NCBI RefSeq assembly: GCF_963678635.1
Contig: NC_087066.1
Location: 24,789,012-24,853,011, forward strand
Direction of reading: 5' to 3'
DNA: 64,000 bases
Origin: Symsagittifera roscoffensis
Taxonomy: Eukaryota; Xenacoelomorpha; Acoela; Convolutidae
Part shown: positions 1 through 12,500 of the stretch, one piece after another
How the letters are laid out: each line of letters starts with the position of its first letter
Numbering within the stretch: position 1 is the first letter of the stretch
Made by a program: the position numbers and the translations under genes
The notes under the pieces: generated by a model
Told to the model about the DNA's origin: nothing
Databases searched by the model: none
The model's input: the letters and a program-made list of their open reading frames with translations, nothing else

Positions 1-486
1 TTTAAACGCAATGTTTTTTTTATTGGATTTTTTTGCTCTTTTTTATAAGGAATTTATAACACATGCGAAATCCACACACAAGTAAATAGATAAGCAAGCG
101 TAGCACGCATGATTTTTGCAGGATTTTTTGGAATATTTTCCACATCCATAAATAAAATACTTTTAGATGCACAAATAAAAAAAATACAATACAAAATTAT
201 CAACTACACCAAACACATATGACGAATCACGGAATAACACAAACACATTACCTACAGCACCACAACTACCAAGTTTAAATTGCAACCATCCCATATCACT
301 AGTACCACGAAACTTCAGAAAATTAGCACTAGTAAACATCGCAAATTCAAGACTAAATCATATACAAAGTCCAATTCAACACATTGTAATACAACAATAA
401 CAAAATGACGATACATATGAACAAATAATCGAACAACTATTTACCACAAATTTTCAATCTCAGAACAATCATTTTTTTAGCCCACG
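1..486. other. No gene recognised; start of G-poor tract
   Basis: I see no supported gene. From about 180 onward the + strand becomes very poor in G and rich in A and C, a bias that continues to about 2,700. Confidence 0.4.
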
Positions 487-1209
487 ATGAGCCGACAAAG
501 TGGATCCCTTCACCGTTCAATTTCCCATCCAGCCAATCTCCAAAACCCAATTCTCATCATCCCACTTTTTGCTTTCCCGCCAACTGAATCACCCCATATT
601 AACACATCATCTGGCATGGATTCTGACGCTAACTCAGACATCACTGTTTTTAATACAATTTCCCAATTTAATAACTCAGACATCGAAACCCCAGACGAAT
701 TTGCAAAATCCGAACCCAGCCCATCAACATTTTCTCAACCCCCCTTTCGACCCATCCACTCCCAATCCGAAAATGATTCCCCCTCTACCATTTCTCATGT
801 TTCTCAAGCAACCCCGACATACTCCCCCTTTACCAATGAACGTTCCAACAATAATTCCCCAGAAACCACGCAAATCTCACAAGAACTAAATAACCTAATA
901 ACACTACAACAACAAATACAACACCCTCACACCCTAACTATTCATCAATTATCATCAAATATAACATTATCAAGTCGACCAACTCCTACACCCTCCTCAG
1001 ATTATACCCCTTCTTTAGCTCAATCCTCAACATCAACCCAAACATCATCCACTAGTAACCGTGCATATAGAACATTCAAAGAAAATTTCCTGACCACCCG
1101 TTTCCTTCCAAACCCGGAACCGCCCACGATAATGTTAATCACCCTGACCACACGAATAATCCGACTTTCACCAAAATTCCCTACCCCTCTTCCCCCAATA
1201 TACCATTAG
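487..1209 (+). CDS. Low-complexity Ser/Thr/Pro/Asn/Gln-rich open frame, unassigned
   Basis: The frame is open for 240 codons and very rich in Ser, Thr, Pro, Asn and Gln, with no motif I recognise. A second open frame of 129 codons overlaps it. Because the DNA here almost lacks G on the + strand, stop codons TAG and TGA are rare and long open frames can arise by composition alone. It could be a degenerate gag-like region of a retroelement, since an LTR-like segment lies at 3,961-4,390, but no zinc knuckle, protease or RT motif supports that. I would not treat it as a confirmed gene. Confidence 0.2.
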   Translation: MSRQSGSLHRSISHPANLQNPILIIPLFAFPPTESPHINTSSGMDSDANSDITVFNTISQFNNSDIETPDEFAKSEPSPSTFSQPPFRPIHSQSENDSPSTISHVSQATPTYSPFTNERSNNNSPETTQISQELNNLITLQQQIQHPHTLTIHQLSSNITLSSRPTPTPSSDYTPSLAQSSTSTQTSSTSNRAYRTFKENFLTTRFLPNPEPPTIMLITLTTRIIRLSPKFPTPLPPIYH

Positions 1210-1947
1210 TCATTCCAACCCTCACACTGAACAACCCCACTATGTCGATGAACATGTACTAATCCCCACACTTCACTGGACATCATTTTATTATTTCTCA
1301 AATCCACTTTGTATACCACTAAACAACACACCTCATGAAGTAGAAACAAGTAAACTTGACTTTTTTAGACTAACTACAGCACTTGCTAACACCTAGACAA
1401 TTTACGCATGTAGGATCTAAAAAACTATTAAAAATTTTCACCGCACCCCGAGCTAATGATTAATCCATTGAATACTATGACCACAATATCATCAGACCTA
1501 ACCAAGATCAATTTCTTGACGAAGATAAGTTCGCTAACCCACAACTAACCGAAAATTTTTTGATCCAAACACCCTACATCTTTACACTAAGCTCACTAGA
1601 TAAAAAAACACGACCACATCATTTCCGAAGCACTAATCGACATCCAAATTTATGAATCATTTCACGATAAAACTGAAACTTTTCACTAATCTTTCACTTC
1701 CTCACTCCAAAAGAACGAGATCTGCACTGTTCACACGACATCATGTTGAGAACTAAGCAAACGCATTTTTACACATATTATAGATTCATTCAAAATCATT
1801 TTAATTTACACACCATCACGACAACCCCACCACCTTTTTCAGTTTAATAATTCAAAGTACACATCACCATTTTTCCTAAATTTCATCTATTATATTAAAA
1901 ATACTAACTTCCAAGGCATCCTAAAAAATTAGGACCCAATAAACCAA

Positions 1948-2274
1948 ATGTATATATTTTGTCCACTCACCAAGAATTTTAATGTAGAAGAATCCCGACC
2001 CCTCATTGACCCGCATGAATATATTCAACCTATAGAAATCTCAATATTAGAATTCATTCACAATACTAAATATAATCACAAGCTTTTTAACCTCATCCAG
2101 CACACCAATTGCGAGTTTTCCATTGGCACTGAAGAATTTAACACCATAAAAGCACTTGAATTGCTTTGGCCACTGCTCGAAACTAAAAACATCATTCGCA
2201 TATTAGCAAAATTATTAACCACATCAGATTCAATACACGATATCTTCCCTCATGGCTTCGTTCCCGATGAATAG
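1948..2274 (+). CDS. Hypothetical 108-aa open frame
   Basis: This frame looks more protein-like than the one at 487-1,209: it has a mixed composition with regular hydrophobic residues (for example ALELLWPLLETKNIIRILAK) suggesting helices. I recognise no family. The preceding region (1,210-1,947) has many stops. It may be the remnant of one long retroelement frame or a host exon; no clear splice sites settle this. Confidence 0.25.
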   Translation: MYIFCPLTKNFNVEESRPLIDPHEYIQPIEISILEFIHNTKYNHKLFNLIQHTNCEFSIGTEEFNTIKALELLWPLLETKNIIRILAKLLTTSDSIHDIFPHGFVPDE

Positions 2275-3960
2275 TAAGTATGAATTAAGTATTTCTTATT
2301 AAATGTTTTTTCATTAGTCTTTAAATCACCATCATCTACAAACAGAAAACAGAAATAAAAATTGCAAACTCTTTTATAAATTTTAAACTTTTCAAATCGC
2401 AAACTCTTTTTATAAATCATAAACTTTTATTAACTAACCGCAAAAAATGACGCACTAAAATTACTTCCCCATAGTAGTAAATTCAACTAAAAATTCTTTT
2501 CCCCGATGTAGTAAATCTAAATACACTGAAAATAATTTAATAATTTCAATCCCCACAAAGCAGTAAATTTAAAATTTTCAGCAGAAATTTATACAAATGT
2601 CAGCCGTACTAACTTTTTAAAGAATCAATTGCACACAAAATCTATCCACACTCGCACAGCTTGCCCACGACGAATTGTTTAAAATAATGATTTTAAGTTT
2701 TAACTTTCACTAATAACAAATCAAACTAATAATAACAATTTTCAAACTTTCTTTTAACCCGGTTGGAAAGGAATTATATAATAATCCCAACTAACCAACG
2801 CAGCTTACTAAACACCATAAACCACAAACTAACAGCATGTCTAAGAAAAGAAAACTCACGATACCCAAACTGGATTAAACCAGCTTAAAAAACCGATAAT
2901 TTATTCTTCCAAAGACTATTGATAAGTCTAAAAAAGAAAACATAAAACACCGAAAAGTCGAAAGACAAACCCAAAACAAACAATTTGATTTTTGAGAAAA
3001 GGACACAAATAAAACAACAAAAGGAAAAAACCAGAAACAAACACGACAAAAAAGGTTAACACAAAACAGGACCCCATAAAAAACCAGCATGAAATCATAC
3101 CCTCACTCCTGGCCTAACCCACCAGAAGAGGATGAAGTCCTGAGCATGCTTGATAGCCGGCCTAACGCACCGCGGTAGAACACACGCTTTTTGATAAGAG
3201 GTACTCAAGAGTGAATAACTCTTTTAAAATAACTGAACTAAAAATAAAAGCTTTTGCGATAAAAATTAATAAAAAAACATAACTAAAAAGAAGGACTAAC
3301 TAAACATTTATTTGCGTAAATTATATATTGCAGTAAGATAGATCATACACAATCACGAAGACGAGCATCAAGCAGCTAAGACGACCTCATCACACATAAC
3401 CCACAGAATTGCTAAACACAGCCGATATGCCGCTCACAACCACGACTCAAAGGATTTGAAGTACGACTTGACTCCGAAGCAAAGGACTTCATTGAAACAG
3501 ACCAATGACCACCCCGATGTGCAAGTATACGTACAGATCCAAGTTACAGGGCATTCCCTCCAAACTCGAGCTTCACGCCATTCCCAATTCAGATCGAACC
3601 ACAGTTCTCCACACCGATCAAGAACAGACCATCATAACAAACCATTTTGAAATCAGATTGATTTTGTTGACGGTCTCAGTCATCGTTGAATGACAAAACA
3701 ACCTCGACGATTCCAGCTCTCTGGAGTTCATACCTCCAAGGACGGAATAGAAATGATGCTCGCGAAATACGAACGATCAATCATCCATCCTCCATTACAG
3801 AAAGAAGTCAAAGGAAGAAAAACTCTGTAAACCCCGGATGGGTGGAACCTGATCCAAACTATATATTATTATTGGTTATAAATTAGATGTTTTATCCCTA
3901 TAAAATATTATTAACTAACCAATCACACTCCATCTAACTAACAATCCACTTATTTGTAAA
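2275..3960. other. Non-coding, nothing recognised
   Basis: Only short open frames in several phases are present and none has a recognisable domain. The end of the G-poor tract is near 2,700. Short direct repeats such as cgcaaactctttttataaat occur around 2,360-2,430. Confidence 0.35.
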
Positions 3961-4390
3961 GTGCTGAAATTACTTGTAATTTCAGCACCGGAGCATTCTG
4001 AATTTAACTTCCAACTTAGTTGCCTTTTCCAAGAGACCGACTCGTAACAAACCAGTATACTCTAGATCTATTGAGACTAAGAGATATAAGAGTAAGATTA
4101 AGATCGGTATTAGACTAAGAAGTTGCAAGAATCTATCCGGCAGAAAATAAGATAGCGTGACGAGCAGACTGTTTACCCTATCTGAAATTACTCTATGAGT
4201 TGGAAAATCAATCCCAACTCAGAAGGTATTAAAATAAAAGACTATTGTTTTGGAGAAACATTGTGGTGCATGTTATATAAAAGATAAGACCGTATCATAA
4301 ATCGAGAGTAGCTGAACATTGAATAAGAGTTGGTTTCATATCAAGATAATAGTTTTAAAATATTAGGGGTTTTTTCACTCTAACGTAAGC
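3961..4390 (+). repeat. Possible LTR-like segment with terminal hairpin and TATA box
   Basis: The segment opens with a perfect 12-bp inverted repeat, GTGCTGAAATTA at 3,961-3,972 and its complement at 3,977-3,988, separated by CTTG. About 290 bp later a strong TATA-like TATATAAAAG lies at 4,274-4,283, followed by an A-rich stretch. A short segment with an internal promoter downstream of gag-like DNA resembles a retroelement LTR. I could not find a second copy in the window, nor a polypurine tract or primer-binding site, so the identification is weak. Confidence 0.25.
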
Positions 4391-6081
4391 TTCGTTTTGT
4401 AGATTTCATTTTATAAAAGCTCCTCAAATGTCAGATTTGACCTAATTTTCGCTAAATTTGGTTTAATAGTAACACAAAACAATGATGATACAAAATGACA
4501 CTATGCTGAAACCTGTATGTAGCATGTTACAATTACGGTAGCTAAAACTTATGATAAGTTCCCTATTACCACCAAATTGAATAGAAAACAAGATGTTTCT
4601 GAGAATTTTAAGTAGAAAAATAAATAAACTGGTTTTTTTAAATGAGAGCAAATTAAAAAAATGTTTTCTTTTATACTAAGAATCATACAAAAAAAACATA
4701 TTTCACTTTGTTTCCCCAAATAATTAGAAAATTGACATAACATTTTTATTCAAAAGATATTATGCAACAAAAATTCAACAAATTTGCGCGCATTGATTAA
4801 AAAATTTTGCCCAAGAAATTCTCAAATATTTTTAATGAGACAATTAAACCGAAACAAATGTTAAGTGGTTCCTTTATGTTTTCAAGGTCTTCTAAATCAG
4901 ACAATTTAGACAATTAGGTTATGCCAATTTTGAGAAGAATTTATTTTCATTATTAAAATATGCATTTTTGTGTTTAAGTCTACTGTGTTTAAGTTTTTTG
5001 AGATGTTTTTCATGTCAATTCAAGTTTAATTTCAAATCAATGACTAAGTAGATAACTCGCATATTTGACACTACTTGATCAGCAAAAAATTTTGCTTATT
5101 GTTTCTACAGCAGTTCTTCATAGTGATTTTTTTGTTCCTTAAACTTCATTTATAGGAAAAGTATACTATTGATTCCTGCTCCATCTTATCTCTGCCAATA
5201 CAATTTTTTGTCCCTGAAAAAAAATGGGGTGAAAAAAGAGAACTTAGGTGAGACTGTAGCCAATTAAAACTTTTTCTTAGTTTGAGGCAACATTAGCGAA
5301 AACCTAGAAAACATGTATTTTTCTGTTTGTTTTTTCTAACAAGATACAAGTTAAGCTATTTAGAGCAGCAAACTGCAACTTCCGAGAAAATATGTCCATA
5401 ACTCATATTCTAAAAACTCATTCCAAGAAATCATTCGGATTCGTTGTTTTCGTCCCAAGTTTAATCGGCTAAAAGTTTTTTAAATGCAGTTATGTTATTG
5501 TTATCTGGTACGGATTATTATCGGCTTTTTCCAAAAAAGGGGTTTCTACTCCGAGTTGTTCCTATATTCGAAAGTTGTTCTGTTTTTATCAATTTATTAA
5601 CTTTTTTTGTGTTTCTGTTTTCAATTAAAATTTCTACTTGAGTTTATCATTTATTTCATCTTATCTTTCATGACGAATCTTTCTTAAAAGTTTTCAAATT
5701 CAAAATTTTGTACTTCTAGTTATAAATTACAATATATTGGTTTTCGGCTTAACGGGAGTAAACTAAACCTTGGTTATTCCTGCTGAGTGCTGCTGATGAA
5801 AAGATCCACAATGCTTTTTGAATGCTCTTAATCAAAAACATCTGATTTGATTTTATGGCATTTTTGTACATAATTATTTTTTCGCAGTTCCATGGAAAAA
5901 ATTTTCCGTTTTCCATCTCTTTCTATTCACTATTTTGTAAGGCAACGTTTTTGTGGTATCGGAAGTTAAACTTATACCCACGCCTTATGCCCACGCGTCC
6001 TTTTTTGGCTCAAATAAAAACTCCAATCTTTTAATTTTTATTTTAGCTAGAAAAAAACGACGTGTACAGTAGTCAAAGAAG
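4391..6081. other. Non-coding, nothing recognised
   Basis: AT-rich sequence with only short, domain-free open frames on both strands. I see no splice-bounded exon, tRNA or repeat structure that I can support. Confidence 0.4.
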
Positions 6082-6338
6082 CAGGGGTGGATTTAGGGGG
6101 GACGCCGAAAAAACGAGATTTTTTGCTTAAAAAAATTTCAAAAAACGCCTAAAATTGCTTTTTTGGCCTGTTTCTCAAAATTTCGCCTACGCCGCAGACA
6201 ATTTGGCCAAAAATATATTTCAGTTGTTTTAGGAAAGCTCGGAAAATCAATTTGGTTGACCTATCAAAAAGGTCGACAAAACTTTCGAATTTGTTTTGAA
6301 AATCCGCTCCACTCGATAAAAATCTAGATTCGCCCCAG
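6082..6338. mobile_element. hAT-like MITE with 8-bp target duplication
   Basis: The element begins CAGGGGTGGATTTAGGGGG and ends ATTCGCCCCAG, giving short imperfect inverted ends. It is flanked by caaagaag (6,074-6,081) and caatgaag (6,339-6,346), an 8-bp target duplication with one mismatch, which is the size typical of hAT transposons. The interior shares the GTCGACC and TTTGGCCTG segments seen in the larger relative at 24,185-24,611. There is no transposase frame, so it is non-autonomous. Confidence 0.6.
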
Positions 6339-7136
6339 CAATGAAGCATTCTACTTGATTGTCCAGAGTCCCTACAACCTCTCCTAAATGGTCTCCTGTC
6401 ATGTTCATTTAGTCCAATTCAAACTTTTTGCTTATGTTTTTTCAAAATTCGATTAGGTACAATGTGATGCATTTCGATTTTAACAACGTTAAAAAACTTA
6501 AGAAAGTTCAATTTTTTTATAACTTTTACGATTATTTCCAACTGTGCCTTTCAAACTGTCGTGAAATAATCGAGATCGCACGAGACCAAATTTTATTCTG
6601 TGTTATGACGAAATGCCACTCAATAAACCCATTTAAAGGCAGCAAAGTACAAATACATTTCCAATTAGTCAAAATCAATCACAAAAACTGAAGTGTGCAC
6701 GTGAGTGAACGTTAATTTCGAAAATAACTGTTTTGGGAAGTTTGTAGACAATTTATTAAACTTCTTTCAGTTTCAGTCATTGATCAACCTATGAAATTTT
6801 CATATAAGTAAAAATAACGTTTCTGATCCAACTGAAATCTATTGAAGCTGCCGAGTTTAAAGTAGAAAAGTGAAAAAGCAGGTTTTGACACAATTTCAGC
6901 TTCTAGTTGGTCAAATGGAAACTTTAAAAACCATTCTTTTACGATAAAGCATTGTGCTTCATTTACCAAAAAACTGTGTAATCTTCAGTTTTTGATATTG
7001 TTCTTCCCTTTGAACCATTTGAAATCGATGCTTTTTTAAAGTGTTAATCAATGCACAAATGGTCAAAAAAACTTGCTCAAATTTTTATAAACCTTTTAAG
7101 TTTACCTAAAAAAATTTTTGTTTAGAACTTAAGTTT
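6339..7136. other. Non-coding, nothing recognised
   Basis: Only short unsupported open frames are present on either strand. Confidence 0.35.
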
Positions 7137-7805
7137 GACCCAGAAGCGAAGCTGCGCTTCGCAAATACCTGCGAAAACACGACCAAAACGCAGCAGCTCT
7201 ATCAAGTTAAATAGAAAAATTAGAAATAAGCCTCGAATTAGCAAAAACTTGGCTATGTGTAAGATTCGAATCTGCGACCTACTGCAATCACGAGAGTTTG
7301 AGTCTCACGCACTATCCCTTCAGCCACCAAGCTTACCAACCGACAAACTAGTCACGAATAAAGCAGCTACATATGCTAAAAAAATGTAAATGCGATTGAG
7401 CATCAAAAACAATTAGACTCACTTTTGCAATTAAAAATTCGGAATATATCAGACTGAAGGCACCCACACTAACTTTGCATGTAACAAATCGCAAAGCCAC
7501 ATTTTGTATAAATTGTGCATTTCAAAAAATTGCGAGACATTTTGAGTTGGAAAGTTTCTGAAATTGAGTTTTTCGTATTGTGATGTTGTTTGAAACAAAG
7601 TTTTTTTTTCGGTTCATTTGATGAATTAAAAATGCATCAACTGTGTTTATTTATTTCTATTCGAATGTCAAAAACATGCTATCAAAAAGAAGGAAAAGTG
7701 CCCCACCATTCTTGGGGTGCTGCACCAAGTAAGCGCCCCACCAATGTTTGCGGTTTAGTTCGGAAAAAAAGAAAGTTCGTACTAATACACTAGCTTCGCA
7801 AATAT
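7137..7805. repeat. Hairpin-ended dispersed repeat with tRNA-like module
   Basis: The left end carries GAAGCGAAGCTGCGCTTCGC, whose centre is self-complementary. The same end recurs near 30,013, 34,354, 35,052, 42,681, 43,451, 44,375, 45,904 and 50,411. The right end contains tacactagcttcgcaaa near 7,789. In between, 7,261-7,332 read on the minus strand looks like a tRNA: GTGGCTGAAGGGATAGTG resembles an A box and GCAGATTCGAATCT a B box. Confidence 0.5.
7261..7332 (-). other. tRNA-like (pol III promoter-like) segment inside repeat
   Basis: On the minus strand an A-box-like and a B-box-like sequence are spaced as in a tRNA, with a GAGACTC...stem between. The acceptor stem does not pair well and the segment sits inside a repeat, so it is better read as a SINE-type promoter than a working tRNA gene. 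It resembles the copy at 29,468-29,535. Confidence 0.4.
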
Positions 7806-8469
7806 AATCACTGGATAAGATCAATATAGCAATACTTTTTTGTTTGTTTGTGTGTGCAACTAGGCTTGTATATTGCGTGTAACCTGTTCAATGGATTTTT
7901 GTTTGCGTTCTAAAGATTTACCATCTAGATTTTCTTACACTCTTACTAACTTATGTCAAAGAGCATTTGTAACTTAATCTTTTCAAGCTGAGATCAATAG
8001 CTTCGATAAAGTTCTCAGAAAAATGGTAGAACCACAGTACAATGATTGAATTTAGAGAATTTTCCTCAAAATACAAATTTCCCCAAAACAAAGCAATGGT
8101 CAAAAAATTCAAAGCTTTACAACAATACTTGAAAATAATTAAATACACCAGAGCGAGAAGTAAAGCTTTAAGTCACAGCAGAACCATTTTGAGGAAATAA
8201 TTTTCGTAAGCAAATTGAAATTCGATTAGATAGAACTACGATTTTATAATTTCTTGAATGTAAACTCATATTTTTGTCGATACTTTTTGCGATATGACAA
8301 ACACGCAGAAGATGGAAATGGATACCGACTTTTTATAAAATTTTGATGTATTTTGGGCTGCTCGGCTAAACATATTTGATATGCTTTAAACATGCATTTG
8401 TAAAAATCAACTTCTCTGGAATCTTTTTTTTATAGTTTCAAACGGCTGAACAATTTTGTTCTCGAATTT
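7806..8469. other. Non-coding, nothing recognised
   Basis: AT-rich sequence without a supported feature. Confidence 0.35.
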
Positions 8470-8660
8470 AGTTGTTCATTGTGATCCTTTATTTCGCTTC
8501 CAAATTGGTCAGCGAGAAATCTTTAAACAAAGTCAAATTGGGTACCGTCAGACCTGCTGACTTTGCGGCTAATCGCAAGGAGGATGAGGAAGAATATTCT
8601 TATGGAACACACAGCGAAGAAGAAGGTGAATACAGCTCGACGGTAGTCGTTGATGACTAG
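8470..8660 (+). CDS. Possible terminal exon: membrane segment plus acidic tail
   Basis: A frame preceded by an acceptor-like ...CGAATTTAG at about 8,470 encodes a hydrophobic stretch (LFIVILYFASKLV), a basic patch, then a markedly acidic tail (KEDEEEYSYGTHSEEEGEY) ending VVVDD and a stop at 8,658-8,660. The composition differs from the surrounding random frames. It could be the last exon of a host membrane protein whose other exons lie elsewhere, or a gene at the left end of the adjacent Polinton. I do not recognise the family, and no partner exon was found. Confidence 0.3.
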
Positions 8661-9587
8661 GATCGTACTGAGCAGGCTACATCAACTGGGGTGAGTTAGT
8701 AACTATCAAATGTTTTGTTTCATTTTTTGTTGTAAAATTTCCAATATAATTTAAAAATCTTGTCACACACCCTCAGCAGCGGAAAATCACCAGGAGCTGA
8801 AGTTTTTGCAGAATGGTTTACATGGTGTGATAGACATCAATTCGAGCAGTGGCGTGATTGTGAGGGTGAAACTTGAGCTTTTGCACGATCTTATAATAGG
8901 TGTAGTGGCTCTAGCAAAACAAGATTTTGTACGCTCATACAAGAAACGTTTCAACCATGACTCTTTTTGACAGCCTATGTATTCAATGCTCTGGCCGAAA
9001 TAGAGATGATAAACGGCCGCAGTACTGCGTCCGAGGCGTACAAACTGATAACATTTTCCTTTCATAAGAGCTGACAAGCTCTTAAATTGAACAAAAAATG
9101 ATGTTTTTGTTGGCAAATTTTGATGCATTGAGTTTTTAGCCTTAAACTAGTTTGTTAAATAACAAAACACCAATTGATTGATCAACATTGATTGATTGAT
9201 ACCATTCACCTGATTATTTGTTTAATTATATTTTTGATTCAACACTGTTTTTTTGCTAATGACATGCGACTAGCGATTTTTCGGAAACTCGAACAATCAA
9301 AGCAAACGTAACACAATAGTGAGCGAAAAAGTCTGACAAAAAATTTTTGGATCGCCAAGCGCTTATATTGAATTCAATTTTGAAAAAAAAACTAATTAAG
9401 TATCGAGAACGAGCAGTGCTCTACGCAGATGACCAACACTTGTGAAAAAAAAAGTAAAGTTAATCTTGTTCAATCCCTGCGTCATGTGAGTATTGTCGTC
9501 GTCTGAAGAATCGTCGCCTCCACTGAACCATCCGAGCCGCAGTACTAAGTTCAGACACATATTTTGTAAACCTCAATGTGACAATTT
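8661..9587. other. Unassigned flank of the Polinton
   Basis: This segment should contain the left end of the Polinton, but I could not match a terminal inverted repeat to the right flank by eye. A 113-codon minus-strand frame at 8,787-9,128 has no recognised domain. Confidence 0.3.
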
Positions 9588-12500
9588 TTGAAAACCATAA
9601 CAATCTTTTCGTGCCGTTTCCGTGCTTTGTCACAAAGACACACAAGCACAAACTTTGAGCGACTGATGCGTGTGCCGTCAACTGCAAGAAAATGGGGTTA
9701 TCTTTCAACCCTCAGGATTTTATACAGTTTCTACAAGACCACAGAGAAGAAACGCACTTCAAGGTGTGAGCAGAGACTACGAGGTGACTTCTTCCACTTT
9801 GCAATCCCATGTAGACCAAATCAAACTGATATTTGGGTACAATCTGTCTTCGCTGATACAAGAGCTGCAAACAACTTTGAAAACTTTCCTCAAACAGTAA
9901 GAGTATTTCTGCGTGATTCCAGCTTAAGTTTTTGGATTCATACACCCTTCCAAGATATTGACAATTTCAGCAAAAATTTCTTGTTAAGCGAAATGGATCG
10001 GGTACCTAATTCCAATGAAGATTTTGATATCAGTAGTACAAATCGATTGAAATTTTTACCTGTATTAGCTGCATCTCTTCCCGCAATGTGGGGAAAAGAT
10101 ATTGTATGTATAAATAACGGCACTTTTCCCGATCAACTCAATTTTATGCAGCAAAAACGTTCAGTCATACGAATACTTGAGACAGATGACGAAAACTGCC
10201 TAATCACTGCACTTGTCCTTGGACACGAGCGCAGCTTGGAAGCAGCTCATGGATTTCAAAAAATGACAATCAATTCCTGTTCAAAAACCAAATCCGCCGC
10301 TGCAAACCGTCTTTTTAACCAAACAGCAGCAGAAAACTATCAAACAGTTTTATGCTAAAGTATGGAGCAAATGGAGGCTTGAAGATCTTAAAGAACTGTC
10401 AAAATTCGGTCCGCTCAAAAAATATGCAAAACTTATGGCTGCTTTCTTAAAGTGTGTTAATGAAGGTCAACAAAAGCATATAGACCGGTTGAAGAATTAA
10501 GATGGAGAAGGACCTGTGGATCTTATAACAATATTGCAAGGTTTATTCAGGGCCGTTTTTACTGTTATGCTTTTCAAAAAGCCTATTCAACGTATAAGCA
10601 AATATGCTCTGCCAGCTCATTTGCCTTGTGTAGACAAGCTGAATAAAAATAGATGCGGTCCGGTCCATTTGTCTCAAGTAGGAGGAATAGCTCCGTGCAC
10701 TACGTGTGGGATGAAACTGAAAACTCAACTTAGTATGGATGGTCACGCCTCACATTGTGCAAGTTATAGACAATACCCCACCTGTTCTGCCATTATCGCA
10801 AAGCAGTCGATATCTTTGCATAAAAGTTCAAAAACGGGGTGCATCATTTGCTCCCAGTAATCTTACAATAGGAAGAGTCATTTGCATCAAAACTTCATTC
10901 GACCACCGATAACGTGAGAACGTCCAAACACCGACTACGACCATAAAAGTGAAGAACATCAAAATTCAGTGAAAAAATACAAAGATAGCGGACGAGGAAA
11001 GCAACCCGATAGCGGACTTTGATCGAGATACTGATGAAACTGTACCGGACCATGCAATCTGGGTTTTCGATATAGGAACGGATCAAAGTTGTGAGCAAAA
11101 CAATAATCATAAGGCAGTTTTGTTTTGTGCAAAAACACTGAGTGGTGATCACGAACTTGTGTTCAAGGGTTATGATCGCGTATCACAGTTTTGTTCATAC
11201 TTTTTTGGTGACTTGCAATGTGTAAGAAAGTGCGAATGGCTCATTGCTCATTGGAAGCGGTTTCAATTTTATATCTAATCTTGAATGGTTGTTTTAACAA
11301 CAGCTATGCGTTCCCAAGATTGTTTTAAGAGGCAATAAAGTCTTATTTATGAAAATCGAAAACAAGAGTTTGATCGACTCGTTTTTATTCATTCCGATAG
11401 CCCTTTTCAAAAACGTTTTGGCTGAGAGAAATTAAAAAAGGCTACTTTCCTCACTACCTTACCAGCAGAGCGTCACTTGATTAACAGAAAATTGATGTTT
11501 TTCGTTAAGCAAAAGACTGCTATCTTGAAAAAGTTTCTGTCACCAAAATTCCTGGTACTCTGAAGACTGTGATCATTGTAGTCAGCCTACATCTTCAATG
11601 CAAGCGAATATTGTCTATCAAAACGACCTTAAAAATCGTTCTATTTTTTCTGAGCAGCAGTCAGTAATTCACTTTTGAAGATGGGCAATTTCCACCCAAA
11701 TCTGTTTATAAGGTAGCAGGCATGAAAAACAAAAAAGAAACTGAAGTTTTTTTCCAAGTGGCACGACCATTAGCGACAGAAATACTAGCAGTCCAAACAA
11801 GTGTACAGTTTTTTGAAGGAATTGATAGAATAATGTCAATCAGACGTGGAATATTACGTCAAAGGTTTCGAACTTTGATCAAATCAATTTGCAGCGGAAT
11901 TCACCATTTCAAAGTTGCGTGTACTGCTGCATCTGGATGCAAGTTTATTTACAGGCAGCTCCTAATGCCTATGAATGCAATTGGTATTTCACCGTTCAAT
12001 GGTTATCGATCTCGGAATACTAAATCTTTTCCTGCTTGGCAATGGTTGAACGGGATTGAAAGCCAGTAAAGCGAGAGCGCCGAAATGGATGATACAATTT
12101 TGTTTTTTACAAATCAGGCAAAACTAACATCAGTAACCGAAATATCGGACTGCAACAAATTGGTCTATGTAAATTTGACGGGCTCATGTTAAAAATTGAT
12201 GATTGATCATAAAGACCGCTCATCTAATCGTTGCCCTTTGTTGTATCTTGCCTTAATCTTGCCTCGAAGAGGAAAAAGACGACGCATCTCGCAACTATCT
12301 ATGAGTTTTTTTATTGCTATAATCACGGATGTCCAAAATGTTTTCCAAACCGTAAGGTTTCCAACAAAAAGCTCGTGATAGCGATTGAAGAATTGTGACT
12401 AGCTTCTTGTAATGACGGTAAATTTTTGTATGAGAAACAGATCAATGAGAAAACGGTGTGCAAAACAACAGACGGCTACGAGTTGGTCGTTGAGGCATGT

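Noticed and set aside
3090-3200. Possible self-cleaving ribozyme around gaagaggatgaagtcctgag
   Set aside because: The sequence lacks the conserved hammerhead core (CTGATGA and GAAA in the right places).
7261-7332. Functional tRNA gene
   Set aside because: The A and B box order is right but the acceptor stem is poor and the segment lies inside a dispersed repeat.
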